Source: Kaustia mangrovi
GTDB taxonomy: Bacteria > Pseudomonadota > Alphaproteobacteria > Rhizobiales > Im1
Assembly: GCF_015482775.1 (NCBI RefSeq)
Contig: NZ_CP058214.1
Coordinates: forward strand, 1,674,001 to 1,738,000
Length of the DNA stretch: 64,000 bases
Direction: 5' to 3'
The first letter of the stretch is position 1, and each line of letters starts with the position of its first letter. Made by a program: the position numbers and the translations under genes. Below are positions 44,742 to 53,431 of this stretch, one piece after another. The notes beneath the pieces were generated by a model. It did not search any database, had not been told where the DNA came from, and saw nothing but the letters and a program-made list of their open reading frames with translations.

Positions 44742-46379
44742 TCACTCGGCCGGCACTGCGGAGACGCGCGGGGCCCCCATGGGCGCCTCCTCGCGGACGT
44801 CGCCCCGCACCGTGCGGTAGATGTTGTAGGCCATGATCAACGCGCCGGTGAGGTAGAGAACGCCGCCGAACGCGCGGATGACATAGAAGGGATGCATGGC
44901 CGCCACGGTCTCCGCGAAGGAGTAGACGAGGAAGCCGAGGCCATCATATTCGCGCCACATGAGCCCCTGCATGATGCCGGACACCCACATCGCCGCGGCG
45001 TAGAGCACGATGCCCAGCGTCGCCAGCCAGAAGTGCCAGTTCACCAGCCTCAGCGAATAGAGCTCCTGACGCCCCCACAGCTTCGGCACGAGGTAGTAGA
45101 CGGCGCCGAAGGACACCATGCCGACCCAACCGAGCGCGCCGGAATGGACGTGGCCGATGGTCCAGTCGGTGTAGTGCGACAGCGAGTTCACCGCCTTGAT
45201 GGACATCATCGGACCCTCGAAGGTCGACATGCCGTAGAAGGCGACCGAGATGACCAGCAGACGCATCACCGGGTCGGTCCGGAGCTTGTCCCAGGCGCCC
45301 GACAGCGTCATGAGGCCGTTGATCATGCCGCCCCAGGAGGGCATCCACAGCATGATCGAGAACACCATGCCGAGCGTCTGCGCCCAGTCGGGCAGCGCGG
45401 TGTAGTGGAGATGGTGCGGACCGGCCCAGATATAGAGGAAGATCAGCGCCCAGAAGTGGATGATGGACAGCCGGTAGGAATAGACCGGCCGCTCCGCGCG
45501 CTTGGGCACGAAATAATACATCATGCCGAGGAAGCCGGCGGTCAGGAAGAAGCCCACCGCGTTGTGGCCGTACCACCACTGGGTCAGCGCGTCCTGCACG
45601 CCGGAGAACAGCGAATAGCTCTTCGACCCCATCAGCGAGACTGGCACGGCGAGATTGTTGATGACGTGCAGCATCGCGATGGTCACGATGAAGGAGAGGT
45701 AGAACCAGTTCGCCACGTAGATATGCGGCTCCCGGCGCTTCAGGATCGTGCCGAAGAAGACTGCGAGATAGGCGACCCAGACGAGGGTCAGCCACAGGTC
45801 GACATACCATTCCGGCTCGGCATATTCCCGGCTCTGCGTCACACCCAGCACATAGCCGGAGGCCGCCAGCACGATGAAGAGCTGGTAGCCCCAGAACACG
45901 AACCAGGCGAGATTGCCGAAGGCGAGCCGCGCCCGGCAGGTCCGCTGGACCACGTAGAAGCTGGTCGCCATCAGCGCATTGCCGCCGAAGGCGAAGATGA
46001 CCGCGGAGGTGTGGACCGGCCGGAGCCTGCCGAAGGTCGTCCATGGCAGATCCAGATTGAGCAGCGGATAGGCGAGCTGGAACGCGATCAGGACGCCCAT
46101 CAGGAAGCCGACGATGCCCCAGAACACCGTGGCGATGACGCCGGCGCGGATGACGCCGTCCAGATAGCGCGATTCGACGTCTTCCTTCGCCGCCGGGCGG
46201 GCCTCGGCGGAGAAGTCCACCTTGCGCAGCGTGTAGATGATCATGCCGGCCAGAGCCGCGAACACGATCCAGGCATGCGCGGCAAACAGCACATCGTGCG
46301 CCTTGGCGGCAAAGATGAGCGCAATGACCGCGGCGAGCCCCATCACGGCGATAGAGGTGATCTGCCCTGTGACTGCCAT
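44742..46379 (-). CDS. ccoN: CcoN, catalytic subunit of cbb3-type cytochrome c oxidase
   Basis: A 545-residue heme-copper oxidase subunit with twelve or more hydrophobic segments and the conserved histidines of the low-spin heme and the heme b3/CuB site ([22 protein letters not shown] and [15 protein letters not shown]). It reduces oxygen at low tension with high affinity. ATG 46379 follows GAGGA. It is the first gene of ccoNOQPGHIS. An FNR/FixK box lies 120 nt upstream, in the gap shared with hemN. Confidence 0.96.
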   Translation of the reverse strand: MAVTGQITSIAVMGLAAVIALIFAAKAHDVLFAAHAWIVFAALAGMIIYTLRKVDFSAEARPAAKEDVESRYLDGVIRAGVIATVFWGIVGFLMGVLIAFQLAYPLLNLDLPWTTFGRLRPVHTSAVIFAFGGNALMATSFYVVQRTCRARLAFGNLAWFVFWGYQLFIVLAASGYVLGVTQSREYAEPEWYVDLWLTLVWVAYLAVFFGTILKRREPHIYVANWFYLSFIVTIAMLHVINNLAVPVSLMGSKSYSLFSGVQDALTQWWYGHNAVGFFLTAGFLGMMYYFVPKRAERPVYSYRLSIIHFWALIFLYIWAGPHHLHYTALPDWAQTLGMVFSIMLWMPSWGGMINGLMTLSGAWDKLRTDPVMRLLVISVAFYGMSTFEGPMMSIKAVNSLSHYTDWTIGHVHSGALGWVGMVSFGAVYYLVPKLWGRQELYSLRLVNWHFWLATLGIVLYAAAMWVSGIMQGLMWREYDGLGFLVYSFAETVAAMHPFYVIRAFGGVLYLTGALIMAYNIYRTVRGDVREEAPMGAPRVSAVPAE

Positions 46380-46498
46380 TCCAAGTCCTCTCGCATGTCG
46401 TGGCGGTGCGCTTTCGACCCCGTCGCGCACCCGCCGCCCCCGCCTCGATACTTGCCGGGGCATTCAGCAGCTTGTCTCGCAGGCCGTGTAGCTCAGCT

Positions 46499-46512
46499 TT
46501 GATTTGGATCAA
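46499..46512. promoter_or_regulatory. FNR/FixK box (perfect) between ccoN and hemN
   Basis: TTGATTTGGATCAA is a full match to the TTGAT-N4-ATCAA anaerobox. It lies between the divergent ccoN and hemN genes and is the likely activation site for both. On the plus strand its centre (46505.5) would place an FNR class II transcription start near 46547, upstream of the hemN ATG at 46583. Confidence 0.9.
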
Positions 46513-46533
46513 ACCTAAGGAGCACCGGACGCG

Positions 46534-46547
46534 TTGACGCAGGTCAA
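46534..46547. promoter_or_regulatory. Second FNR/FixK-like dyad near hemN
   Basis: TTGACGCAGGTCAA (TTGAC-N4-GTCAA) is a perfect dyad with one change per arm from the anaerobox. It lies 21 nt downstream of the first box and would overlap the -10 or start region of a hemN transcript driven from that box. It may limit hemN expression or help on the ccoN side. The same dyad form recurs at 51448-51461. Confidence 0.6.
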
Positions 46548-46582
46548 TGTCGGCCCTCGCGCGCCGTGCAATGGGGTATGCC

Positions 46583-47947
46583 ATGACCAGACAGCTCCCC
46601 CTTGCCGACCTCATTCGCAAGTATTCCGCACCCGTTCCGCGGTATACGAGCTACCCGACCGCCCCGCATTTTCACGGCGATGTCGGCCCCGAACGCTATG
46701 CGGAATGGCTGCGCGCCATCCCCGAGAGCGGCGATGTGTCGCTCTATGTGCATATCCCCTTCTGCGACACGCTATGCTGGTTCTGCGGCTGCCACACCAA
46801 GATCGTGCGCCGCTACGAGCCGGTGCTGGCCTATCTCGAACGGGTGCGCGAGGAAGCCGCCCTCGTCTCCGCCCATCTGCCGGAGGGCGCACGCCTCTCC
46901 CACATCCATTGGGGCGGCGGGTCGCCGACATTGCTCGAGGCCGACGAGATCGCCTCTGTTGCACAATCGTGCAAGAACATCCTGCCCTGCACGGACGATG
47001 CGGAATTCGCCGTCGAGATCGACCCGCGCGACCTCGACGACGAGCGCATCGCGGCGCTGGCGGAGGCCGGCGTGAACCGCGCGAGCATCGGCGTCCAGGA
47101 CTTCGATCCCGAGGTCCAGCGCGCGATCAACCGCATCCAGAGCCTGGAGCTCACCGCGGCATGCGTGGGGAAGCTGCGCGGGGCCGGCATCGCGAGCATC
47201 AACATGGATCTGCTCTACGGCCTGCCCTTCCAGACGGAGGACAGCCTTGCGGAAACCCTGAGGCACGCCATCGCGATGGATCCCGACCGCATCGCGATGT
47301 TCGGCTATGCCCATGTGCCCTGGCTCAAGACCCACCAGCGGCTCATCCCGGAGGACGCCCTGCCCTCGCCGCTTGCGCGCCTGAACCAGTTCGCCATGGC
47401 CTGCGACGTGCTGGAGGCGGCCGGCTACATGCGCGTCGGCCTCGACCATTTCGCCAAGGCCGACGACCCCCTCGCCATCGCCGCGCAGGCCGGCACCCTC
47501 AACCGGAACTTCCAGGGCTACACCACCGATTCGGCGGCCAGCCTGATCGGGCTCGGCGCGTCCGCCATCGGCTCCCTGAACGAGGGCTACATCCAGAACC
47601 TCGTGCCGATCCACGACTATATGCGCAGCGTCGAGGCGGGCGAGCTGCCGGTCGCGCGCGGCATCGCGCTCAGCGAGGACGACCGCATCCGCCGCCATGT
47701 CATCCAGCGGCTGATGTCGGGCTTCGTCTTCTCCCGCTCCGAGCTGGAGCGCCATTTCGGCAGCGCCGCGCGGGCGGTGATCTCCGAGGCCACCCGCATG
47801 GAGGATTTCGAGCGCGACGGCCTCATCGCGCCGACGCCGGACGGCTTCCTCGTGACCAGGACCGGCCGGTTCTTCGTGCGCGCGGTCGCAGCCCGCTTCG
47901 ACGCCTATCTCGCGCGCCGGACGGCACGCCATTCCCTGGCGGTGTAA
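46583..47947 (+). CDS. hemN: HemN, oxygen-independent coproporphyrinogen III oxidase
   Basis: A 454-residue radical SAM enzyme. HIPFCDTLCWFCGC places the [4Fe-4S]/SAM cysteines at residues 61, 65, 68 and 70, one residue off from the E. coli HemN positions. It converts coproporphyrinogen III to protoporphyrinogen IX without oxygen, so heme synthesis can continue as the cbb3 oxidase is induced. ATG 46583 is chosen because it lies after the predicted FNR-dependent start; ATGs at 46547 and 46571 are in frame. The divergent ccoN promoter shares its control region. Confidence 0.93.
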   Translation: MTRQLPLADLIRKYSAPVPRYTSYPTAPHFHGDVGPERYAEWLRAIPESGDVSLYVHIPFCDTLCWFCGCHTKIVRRYEPVLAYLERVREEAALVSAHLPEGARLSHIHWGGGSPTLLEADEIASVAQSCKNILPCTDDAEFAVEIDPRDLDDERIAALAEAGVNRASIGVQDFDPEVQRAINRIQSLELTAACVGKLRGAGIASINMDLLYGLPFQTEDSLAETLRHAIAMDPDRIAMFGYAHVPWLKTHQRLIPEDALPSPLARLNQFAMACDVLEAAGYMRVGLDHFAKADDPLAIAAQAGTLNRNFQGYTTDSAASLIGLGASAIGSLNEGYIQNLVPIHDYMRSVEAGELPVARGIALSEDDRIRRHVIQRLMSGFVFSRSELERHFGSAARAVISEATRMEDFERDGLIAPTPDGFLVTRTGRFFVRAVAARFDAYLARRTARHSLAV

Positions 47948-48018
47948 GGCGGGCCCGGCGACCGTATGCCGTCGGGTCTCAGGCAGGAGTGCGATCCGAA
48001 GACCGGGGAACTTCGGTG

Positions 48019-50769
48019 CTATCCCGGCACACTTGAAGGCGCCGTTTCCAGCCTCCGCCAGACCGCCTTGGCGATCTCCATGATCAGGATCAGCGACAGG
48101 GCGGCCGGCACCAGCATCAGCCATGTGTCGACCGCGATGGGCGCGACATCCAGGACATCGCTCAGCCCGGGAATGAAGGCGGCAGAGATATGCACCGCCT
48201 GGGCGCCGATGGCGGCGATGACCACCGGCCAGTTGTGGCTGAAGGGGATGCGGAAGGTGGACCGCGTCTCCGAGCGGCAGTTGAAGACATGGGCGTTCTC
48301 GAAGGCCACCATCAGGAAGAGCAGCACGTTGCGCGCCTCGAACTCGCTCCACCCCATGGAGAGCGCCCAGGCGAAGACCCCGTAGGAGACGAGCCCCATA
48401 TAGATGCCGGAGACCGCGCTCTCCCCGATCATCAGGCGGTCGAAGATCGGTTCGCGCGGCGGCCGCGGCGGACGGTTCAGGAGCCCCGGCTCGCGCCGCT
48501 CGAAGGCCAGAGCCACATCCTGCCCGCCATTGGTCACCACATTGAGCCAGAGAAGCTGGACCGCGGTCAGCGGTATCGGCAGGCCGGTGAAGATCGCCGC
48601 CATGAACATCACAACCTCCGCCGCGCCCGTGGAGATCATCAGATAGACGACCTTGCGGATATTGGCGTAGGCCGCGCGCCCTTCCTCGATGCCGGCGACG
48701 ATGGAGGCGAAATTGTCGTCCGTCAGGACGAGGTCGGCGGCGTCCCGGGCGACATCGGTCCCGCCGCGGCCCATGGCGACGCCGAGATCGGCGCGCCGGA
48801 GCGCCGGGGCGTCGTTCACCCCGTCGCCGGTCATCGCGACGATCTCGCCGGCCGCCTTCAGCGCATTGACGATATCGACCTTCTGCGACGGCTCCACGCG
48901 CGCGAAGACGGACGCGCCGGCGAGCAGCGCCTTCAACTCGCCGGGGCGGTCGGCGAGACGGAGGATGTCGTGCCCGGTCACCACGTCGTCGCGGTCGCGG
49001 GCGATACCCAGTTCGCGCGCGATGGACAGGGCCGTCGCGGCATGGTCGCCGGTGATCATCTTCACCTTGACGCCGGCCCGGAGACAGTGGGCGACCGCCT
49101 GGGCCGCCTCCGGCCGCAGCGGGTCGATGAAGCCGACAAGCCCGATGAGGGTGAGCTCGCGAAGCTCCGGCTCCATGCCCCGCCATCCGGGCTCGCCCGG
49201 CGCGGCACGGAGCGTCCGCCCGGCAATGGCGATCACGCGGTATCCGGCCGCCGCCAGCTCCTCCGCGGCACGATAGGCCTCCGCCCGCCCGGCCTCCTCG
49301 CACAGCGGGACGATCACCTCCGGCGCACCTTTCATCTGCAGCCGGCAACCGTCCTCGCCGGCATTGACCGTCGCCGCGAAGCGCCGTTCCGCGGAGAAGG
49401 GGATCTCCGCATGGCGCGGCGCGGCCGCGCGCAGCGCCGCGATCTCCAGGCCCGCCTTCTCCGCCAGCACCAGGAGCGCCAGGTCGAGCGTGTCGCCCGA
49501 ACCGCCATCCACCCCGTCGTCCGGATCGCGCTCGGCATCGTTCACCGTCGCGCCGGCGCGGGCGAGCGCCACGACGTCCTTGGCGTCATGGGACGGCAGG
49601 GGCGCGCCCTTCCAGTGGAAGACGCTGCTGACATCGTAGCCCCCGCCGCCGACCTCCACGGTCCCGAGGCGCGGAAGCCAGAGCCTGGAGGCGGTCAGCC
49701 GGTTGACGGTCAGCGTGCCCGTCTTGTCGGTCGCCACGACGGTGCACGCGCCGAGCCCCTCCACGGCGGGCAGGTGGCGCACGATCACATTGCGGCGCGC
49801 CATGCGAGCCGTCGCGATGGACAACGCAACCGTCACCGCGACCGGCACGCCCTCCGGAATGATCGAGACAGCAAGAGCGATGGCGATGAAGAAGGTGTCG
49901 CGAAACGGCGCGCCCACGGAGAGCTGCTGAAGGATGAGCCCGGCGACGATCGCGATCGCGATTGCCCCGATAACGTTGGAGAAACGCTGCAGGCGCCGCG
50001 TCAGGGGCGGTACGACGGCCGGCCCGTGCAGGGCCTTCGCGATACGGCCGAGCTCGGTTGCCCCGCCGGTCGCCACCACGAGGCCCTCGGCGCGCCCCCT
50101 CTGCACGGTCGAGCCCGCAAACAGCATGGTCCGGCGCTCGGCCAGCAGCGTGGCCTCGTAGAGACGGGCCTCCGCCGTCTTGGCGACCGGCACGGATTCG
50201 CCGGTCAGCGAGGCCTCGTCGGCCGACAGGTCGGCGGATGACAGCAGGCGGATATCGGCGGGAACCCTGTCGCCGGCATCGATCAGGACGACATCGCCCG
50301 GCACGAGCGCGGCGGCGTCCATCCGCCGGACGCGCCCGTCGCGGCGCACGCGGCTTGCCACCTGGATCACGGAGCGCAGAGCGGAGAGATTGGCCTGCGC
50401 GCGCCACTCCTGGACCGTGCCCACCGCAGCGTTGATGACGAGAACGATGAAGATGAAGACGGCGTCGGCGAGCTCGTTGAGAACCAGAGCGACCGAGCCC
50501 GCGATCAGGAGGAGGTAGATGAGAGGGTTGGCGAACTGGGCGACGATGACGTCGGCCAGCGTGCGCTCGGGCGCGGCCGGCAACGCGTTGCCACCATACC
50601 GCGCGAGGCGCTCGGCGGCCTCCTCGCTCGACAGCCCTCCGCGATCCGTATCGAGCCGCCGCGCGGCCTCCGCGGCGTCCAGCGCATGCCAGGCGCTGTG
50701 CGGCGCTTCGTCCGGGACGCGACTGCCGCCGGGCTCTTCCGGGTGCTCGCGTATGGGTGGGAGCTCCAT
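48019..50769 (-). CDS. P2-type cation-transporting ATPase
   Basis: A 916-residue P-type ATPase. The N-terminus carries the cation-ATPase N domain (GLSSEEAAERLARYGGNALP). TGES is the actuator, the membrane site has IPEGVPVAVTVALS, the phosphorylation site is DKTGTLT, and the hinge is TGDGVNDAPALRRADLG. This is the calcium-pump-like P2 type, where calcium, magnesium, sodium/potassium or manganese are possible; the ion cannot be decided here. It is downstream of hsp20 on the same strand, 127 nt away, and converges with hemN. Its place in a low-oxygen island suggests expression with those genes. Confidence 0.88.
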   Translation of the reverse strand: MELPPIREHPEEPGGSRVPDEAPHSAWHALDAAEAARRLDTDRGGLSSEEAAERLARYGGNALPAAPERTLADVIVAQFANPLIYLLLIAGSVALVLNELADAVFIFIVLVINAAVGTVQEWRAQANLSALRSVIQVASRVRRDGRVRRMDAAALVPGDVVLIDAGDRVPADIRLLSSADLSADEASLTGESVPVAKTAEARLYEATLLAERRTMLFAGSTVQRGRAEGLVVATGGATELGRIAKALHGPAVVPPLTRRLQRFSNVIGAIAIAIVAGLILQQLSVGAPFRDTFFIAIALAVSIIPEGVPVAVTVALSIATARMARRNVIVRHLPAVEGLGACTVVATDKTGTLTVNRLTASRLWLPRLGTVEVGGGGYDVSSVFHWKGAPLPSHDAKDVVALARAGATVNDAERDPDDGVDGGSGDTLDLALLVLAEKAGLEIAALRAAAPRHAEIPFSAERRFAATVNAGEDGCRLQMKGAPEVIVPLCEEAGRAEAYRAAEELAAAGYRVIAIAGRTLRAAPGEPGWRGMEPELRELTLIGLVGFIDPLRPEAAQAVAHCLRAGVKVKMITGDHAATALSIARELGIARDRDDVVTGHDILRLADRPGELKALLAGASVFARVEPSQKVDIVNALKAAGEIVAMTGDGVNDAPALRRADLGVAMGRGGTDVARDAADLVLTDDNFASIVAGIEEGRAAYANIRKVVYLMISTGAAEVVMFMAAIFTGLPIPLTAVQLLWLNVVTNGGQDVALAFERREPGLLNRPPRPPREPIFDRLMIGESAVSGIYMGLVSYGVFAWALSMGWSEFEARNVLLFLMVAFENAHVFNCRSETRSTFRIPFSHNWPVVIAAIGAQAVHISAAFIPGLSDVLDVAPIAVDTWLMLVPAALSLILIMEIAKAVWRRLETAPSSVPG

Positions 50770-50855
50770 GAGCGCACAAGTGCCCGAAAGACCGAGGGGT
50801 GTCCACCGGCTTCGCCGGTCCCGGCCTGCCGCACGAGCCGATCCGTTCGCCGGTC

Positions 50856-50888
50856 GGGCCGCCCCCGGAGAGGGGGCCGGGGCGGCCC
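50856..50888 (-). terminator. GC-rich stem-loop after hsp20
   Basis: GGGCCGCCCC (50856-50865) pairs with GGGGCGGCCC (50879-50888), with a 13-nt loop, 9 nt after the hsp20 stop on the minus strand. There is no U-run, so it may attenuate rather than end transcription into the downstream ATPase gene. A second small stem, CCGGC-ttc-GCCGG, lies nearby at about 50809-50821. Confidence 0.5.
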
Positions 50889-50896
50889 GCCTGCGG

Positions 50897-51373
50897 TCAC
50901 GAGGTCGGCTTCACCTCGATTTTCCTGCTTTCGGCAGCAGCAGGTTTCTTGATCTTCACGGTGAGAACGCCCTTCGACATGGTTGCCTCGACATTGGCCG
51001 GGTCGATGCCCGACGGCAGCTCAAGGGACCGCGAGAAGGCGCCGTAGCTGCGCTCGACAAGGTGGAAGTCCTTGTCCGTCTTCTCGGTTTCCGCCTTCTT
51101 CTCGCCCTTGATGGTGAGGACGTTGTCGACGAGCGTCACATCGACATCCTTCTCCTCAAGACCCGGCAGCTCCGCGGTCAGCTCGATCTCGCCATCGGTC
51201 TCCGACACGTCCATGCTCGGCGTCAGGCCGGCGGAGCCGAAGCTGGGCAGCCCCGACCTGAAATCGTCGAACAGGCTGTCGATCTCGCGCTGCAAGCTGC
51301 CGAACGGGTTGCTCTGGCGGCCCAGAAGATCCGTCCGGCCGCGGTGGCTTGGAGTCAGGGACCTGAGTTTCAT
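50897..51373 (-). CDS. Hsp20-family small heat-shock protein
   Basis: A 158-residue alpha-crystallin-type chaperone. The ATG at 51373 follows GGAGG. The core has MDVSETDGEIELTAELPGL and FSRSLELPSGID, with the VLTVKIKK element near the end. The N-terminal part (NPFGSLQREIDSLFDDF) is the usual oligomerising arm. Hsp20 proteins hold unfolding proteins in a soluble state. A FNR/FixK-like dyad at 51448-51461 lies 75 nt upstream, which would place hsp20 under the adjacent FixK-like regulator. Confidence 0.9.
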   Translation of the reverse strand: MKLRSLTPSHRGRTDLLGRQSNPFGSLQREIDSLFDDFRSGLPSFGSAGLTPSMDVSETDGEIELTAELPGLEEKDVDVTLVDNVLTIKGEKKAETEKTDKDFHLVERSYGAFSRSLELPSGIDPANVEATMSKGVLTVKIKKPAAAESRKIEVKPTS

Positions 51374-51447
51374 CGGGAAGCCTCCTTCTCTCTGAAGCAT
51401 TCATCCCACATCGATCAAAGAAGACATCGATTGAGATGTGTCCGGCA

Positions 51448-51461
51448 TTGACCTGCGTCAA
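51448..51461. promoter_or_regulatory. FNR/FixK-like dyad upstream of hsp20
   Basis: TTGACCTGCGTCAA (TTGAC-N4-GTCAA) lies in the 111-nt gap between the FixK-like gene stop (51485) and the hsp20 start (51373). A class II transcription start on the minus strand would fall near 51413, giving a leader of about 40 nt. The -10 region is not well formed. Confidence 0.65.
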
Positions 51462-51484
51462 TGGGGAGAGCGGGTCGCGAGAGG

Positions 51485-52168
51485 TCAGGCGGCGAGCCGG
51501 ACCGGACCGACGCGAACCCTGCGCGAGCCCTCCAGAGAAATCGCGCCCGTCTCCTGGAGCTGGGTCATCGTGCGCGACACGGTCTCGATGGTGAGGCCGA
51601 GATGGTCGGCGATGTCCTGGCGCGACATCGGAATGTCGATGACCGCCGCATCGCACTGGCGCTCCGCCGCGCTGGCGAGAAAGGCCATGACACGCTCGCG
51701 CGCACTCTTGCGCCCGAGCAGCACCATGTGCTCGTGCAGCCGGCCGAGCTCGCGGGTCGCCGCGATCCACAGGGCGCTGCCGAGCTCGGCGTCGCGGCCG
51801 GCCGCCGCCATCAGCGCCGCGCGCTTGACGATCACGACCCGGCACGGCGTCACCGCCTCCGCGGAGAAGGTGTGATTGGCGCAGGGCTCGAAGCCGAAGA
51901 CGTCGCCGGGGAAGTGGAACTCGCCGATCTGGCGGCGGCCATCCTCGAGGAACTTGCAGGTGCGCACGACGCCGGAGACGACCTTGTAGACATAGTCGGC
52001 GGGCTCCTCCTCGGCGAAGAGCTCCTCGTTGCGCTCGAACGACATGGCGCTGCCCATCATGGCGAGCGTGTCGCCGAGAACGTCGCCGGACATCTCCGGA
52101 GCCGCCGCATTGCCCGCGACATACGGGGAGACGCCGTCCGCTGCTTCGTAAAGATGACTGTTCAACAT
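51485..52168 (-). CDS. Crp/Fnr-family regulator without Fe-S cysteine cluster (FixK-like)
   Basis: A 227-residue regulator. Residues about 45-140 form a cyclic-nucleotide-type beta-barrel (FHFPGDVFGF). The helix-turn-helix near 180-205 reads SRQDIADHLGLTIETVSRTM, with the E-x-x-S-R recognition pattern (Glu195, Ser198, Arg199) that reads TTGAT half-sites. The N-terminal cysteine cluster of FNR is missing, so oxygen sensing must come from elsewhere, most likely FixLJ. Cys172 lies near the DNA-binding domain, a position comparable to the redox-sensitive Cys of FixK2. It is divergent from the receiver-only gene, with a TTGAT box between them. Confidence 0.9.
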   Translation of the reverse strand: MLNSHLYEAADGVSPYVAGNAAAPEMSGDVLGDTLAMMGSAMSFERNEELFAEEEPADYVYKVVSGVVRTCKFLEDGRRQIGEFHFPGDVFGFEPCANHTFSAEAVTPCRVVIVKRAALMAAAGRDAELGSALWIAATRELGRLHEHMVLLGRKSARERVMAFLASAAERQCDAAVIDIPMSRQDIADHLGLTIETVSRTMTQLQETGAISLEGSRRVRVGPVRLAA

Positions 52169-52319
52169 GGCCGTAATCCCCTGTTCGCTGAAGTGATGCT
52201 CAAGGGATAGGACAGACGGGGCACGGGCAAAATTCGGATATTGCCCTTAAGGGGAATCCCGTAATTGCCGAGGGGTGGGCCAGTCTCGATTATCCTGCGG
52301 CGCATTCCCCGGCCATTCA

Positions 52320-52333
52320 TTGATCTTGGTCAA
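52320..52333. promoter_or_regulatory. FNR/FixK box upstream of the receiver-only gene
   Basis: TTGATCTTGGTCAA (TTGAT-N4-GTCAA) lies in the gap between the FixK-like gene and the receiver-only gene. TAATGT at 52357-52362 is a fair -10, and the resulting start near 52369 puts the box centre at about -42, ideal for FNR class II activation of the plus-strand gene. Confidence 0.75.
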
Positions 52334-52423
52334 GGGCCTCCGGTCCCCTCAGGCCGTAATGTGCGAACAGACGCCGAGGCGGCAGGGTCCGCAGCACCGG
52401 CCTTGAGTCGAACGAGGACAACA

Positions 52424-52783
52424 GTGAAGCCGACCATCCTCATTGTCGAAGACGACAAGGCCGTCCGCGAATCCCTGCGGATGGTTCTGGAGGTCTATGG
52501 CTACACGGTGGAGGAGTTCGCCACCGGCGAGGATCTCATCGAACGCGCCGAGCCGGTCGACGGCGCCTGCATCATTCTCGACATCCATCTGCCCGGAGCG
52601 AGCGGGATCGAGACCCTGGAGAGGCTGCGCGCGCACAGCGGGCCGTTCAACGCCATCCTGGTGTCGGCGCGCGCGACCGACCGGATGCAGAACGACGCCC
52701 GGCGCCTTCACGCGCTGGCCCTGTTCAGCAAGCCGGTGGATATCGACCGCCTTCTCGGCACGATCTCCGCTCTCGAGCAGTGA
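52424..52783 (+). CDS. Single-domain response regulator receiver, possible FixT-like
   Basis: A 119-residue receiver domain and nothing else. VEDD gives the acidic pair, ILDIHLPG the phosphorylatable Asp, LVSAR the Thr/Ser position, and FSKPVD the conserved Lys. GTG 52424 is the start, with AGGA 5 nt upstream. A box with a -10 at the right distance indicates FixK-type activation. In Caulobacter and Sinorhizobium, FixT is a small receiver protein, FixK-activated, that inhibits FixL; this gene has the right context. It has a single Cys, unlike the multi-Cys Caulobacter FixT, so homology is not assured. Confidence 0.8.
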   Translation: MKPTILIVEDDKAVRESLRMVLEVYGYTVEEFATGEDLIERAEPVDGACIILDIHLPGASGIETLERLRAHSGPFNAILVSARATDRMQNDARRLHALALFSKPVDIDRLLGTISALEQ

Positions 52784-52801
52784 GCGGGACCCCGCCTCCG
52801 G

Positions 52802-53431
52802 TCACCCCACCTCCCCGTCGATGCCCCCCTGGACGATGAAGGCCATGCGCACCACCTGAGAGAGGCTCGAGGCCTCCAGCTTGTGCATGACGTTCGCCCG
52901 GTAGATCTCGACCGTTCGCGGGCTGATTCCGAGATCGTGGGCGATGATCTTGTTGGGGTGGCCGGCGACCAGCCCGTCGAAGACCTGGCGCTCGCGCTCC
53001 GTCAGCGTGTCGAGCCGGGTGCGGATCTCCGCCCGGCTGTCCTCCTGGTGCTGCGCCCTGGAGCGGAATTCGAGCGCGGAGCGGATCGCGGCGATCATGC
53101 GCTCGTCGTCGAACGGCTTCTCGATGAAGTCGAAGGCCCCCGCCTTCAGGGCCTCCACCGCGAGCGGCACGTCGGAATGGCCGGTGATCACGATCACGGG
53201 CAGGAACTTGTCGACCTCGCGCATATGGTGCAAGAGCTCGATGCCCGTCATTCCGGGCATGCGCACATCGGTCACGATGCAGGCGAAACCGAGGGAAGGG
53301 AGGGTCTCCAGGAAAGAGTCCGCAGAGTCGTGGCCGACGACCTCGAATCGCTCCGCCGCCAGCAGGAAGGCAAGCGAATCCCTCATCGCCTCGTCGTCGT
53401 CGATGACGTGGACGAGTCCCGCGCTACTCAT
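52802..53431 (-). CDS. fixJ: FixJ-like response regulator
   Basis: A 209-residue two-domain regulator. The receiver has acidic DDD at 11-13, Asp55 in TDVRMPG, ITGHSD and EKPFDD, and the C-terminal LuxR-type helix-turn-helix reads [23 protein letters not shown] 53431 follows GGAGA and overlaps the fixL 3' end by 8 nt. Phosphorylated FixJ activates fixK and other targets under low oxygen. It converges with the receiver-only gene, 18 nt apart. Confidence 0.92.
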   Translation of the reverse strand: MSSAGLVHVIDDDEAMRDSLAFLLAAERFEVVGHDSADSFLETLPSLGFACIVTDVRMPGMTGIELLHHMREVDKFLPVIVITGHSDVPLAVEALKAGAFDFIEKPFDDERMIAAIRSALEFRSRAQHQEDSRAEIRTRLDTLTERERQVFDGLVAGHPNKIIAHDLGISPRTVEIYRANVMHKLEASSLSQVVRMAFIVQGGIDGEVG

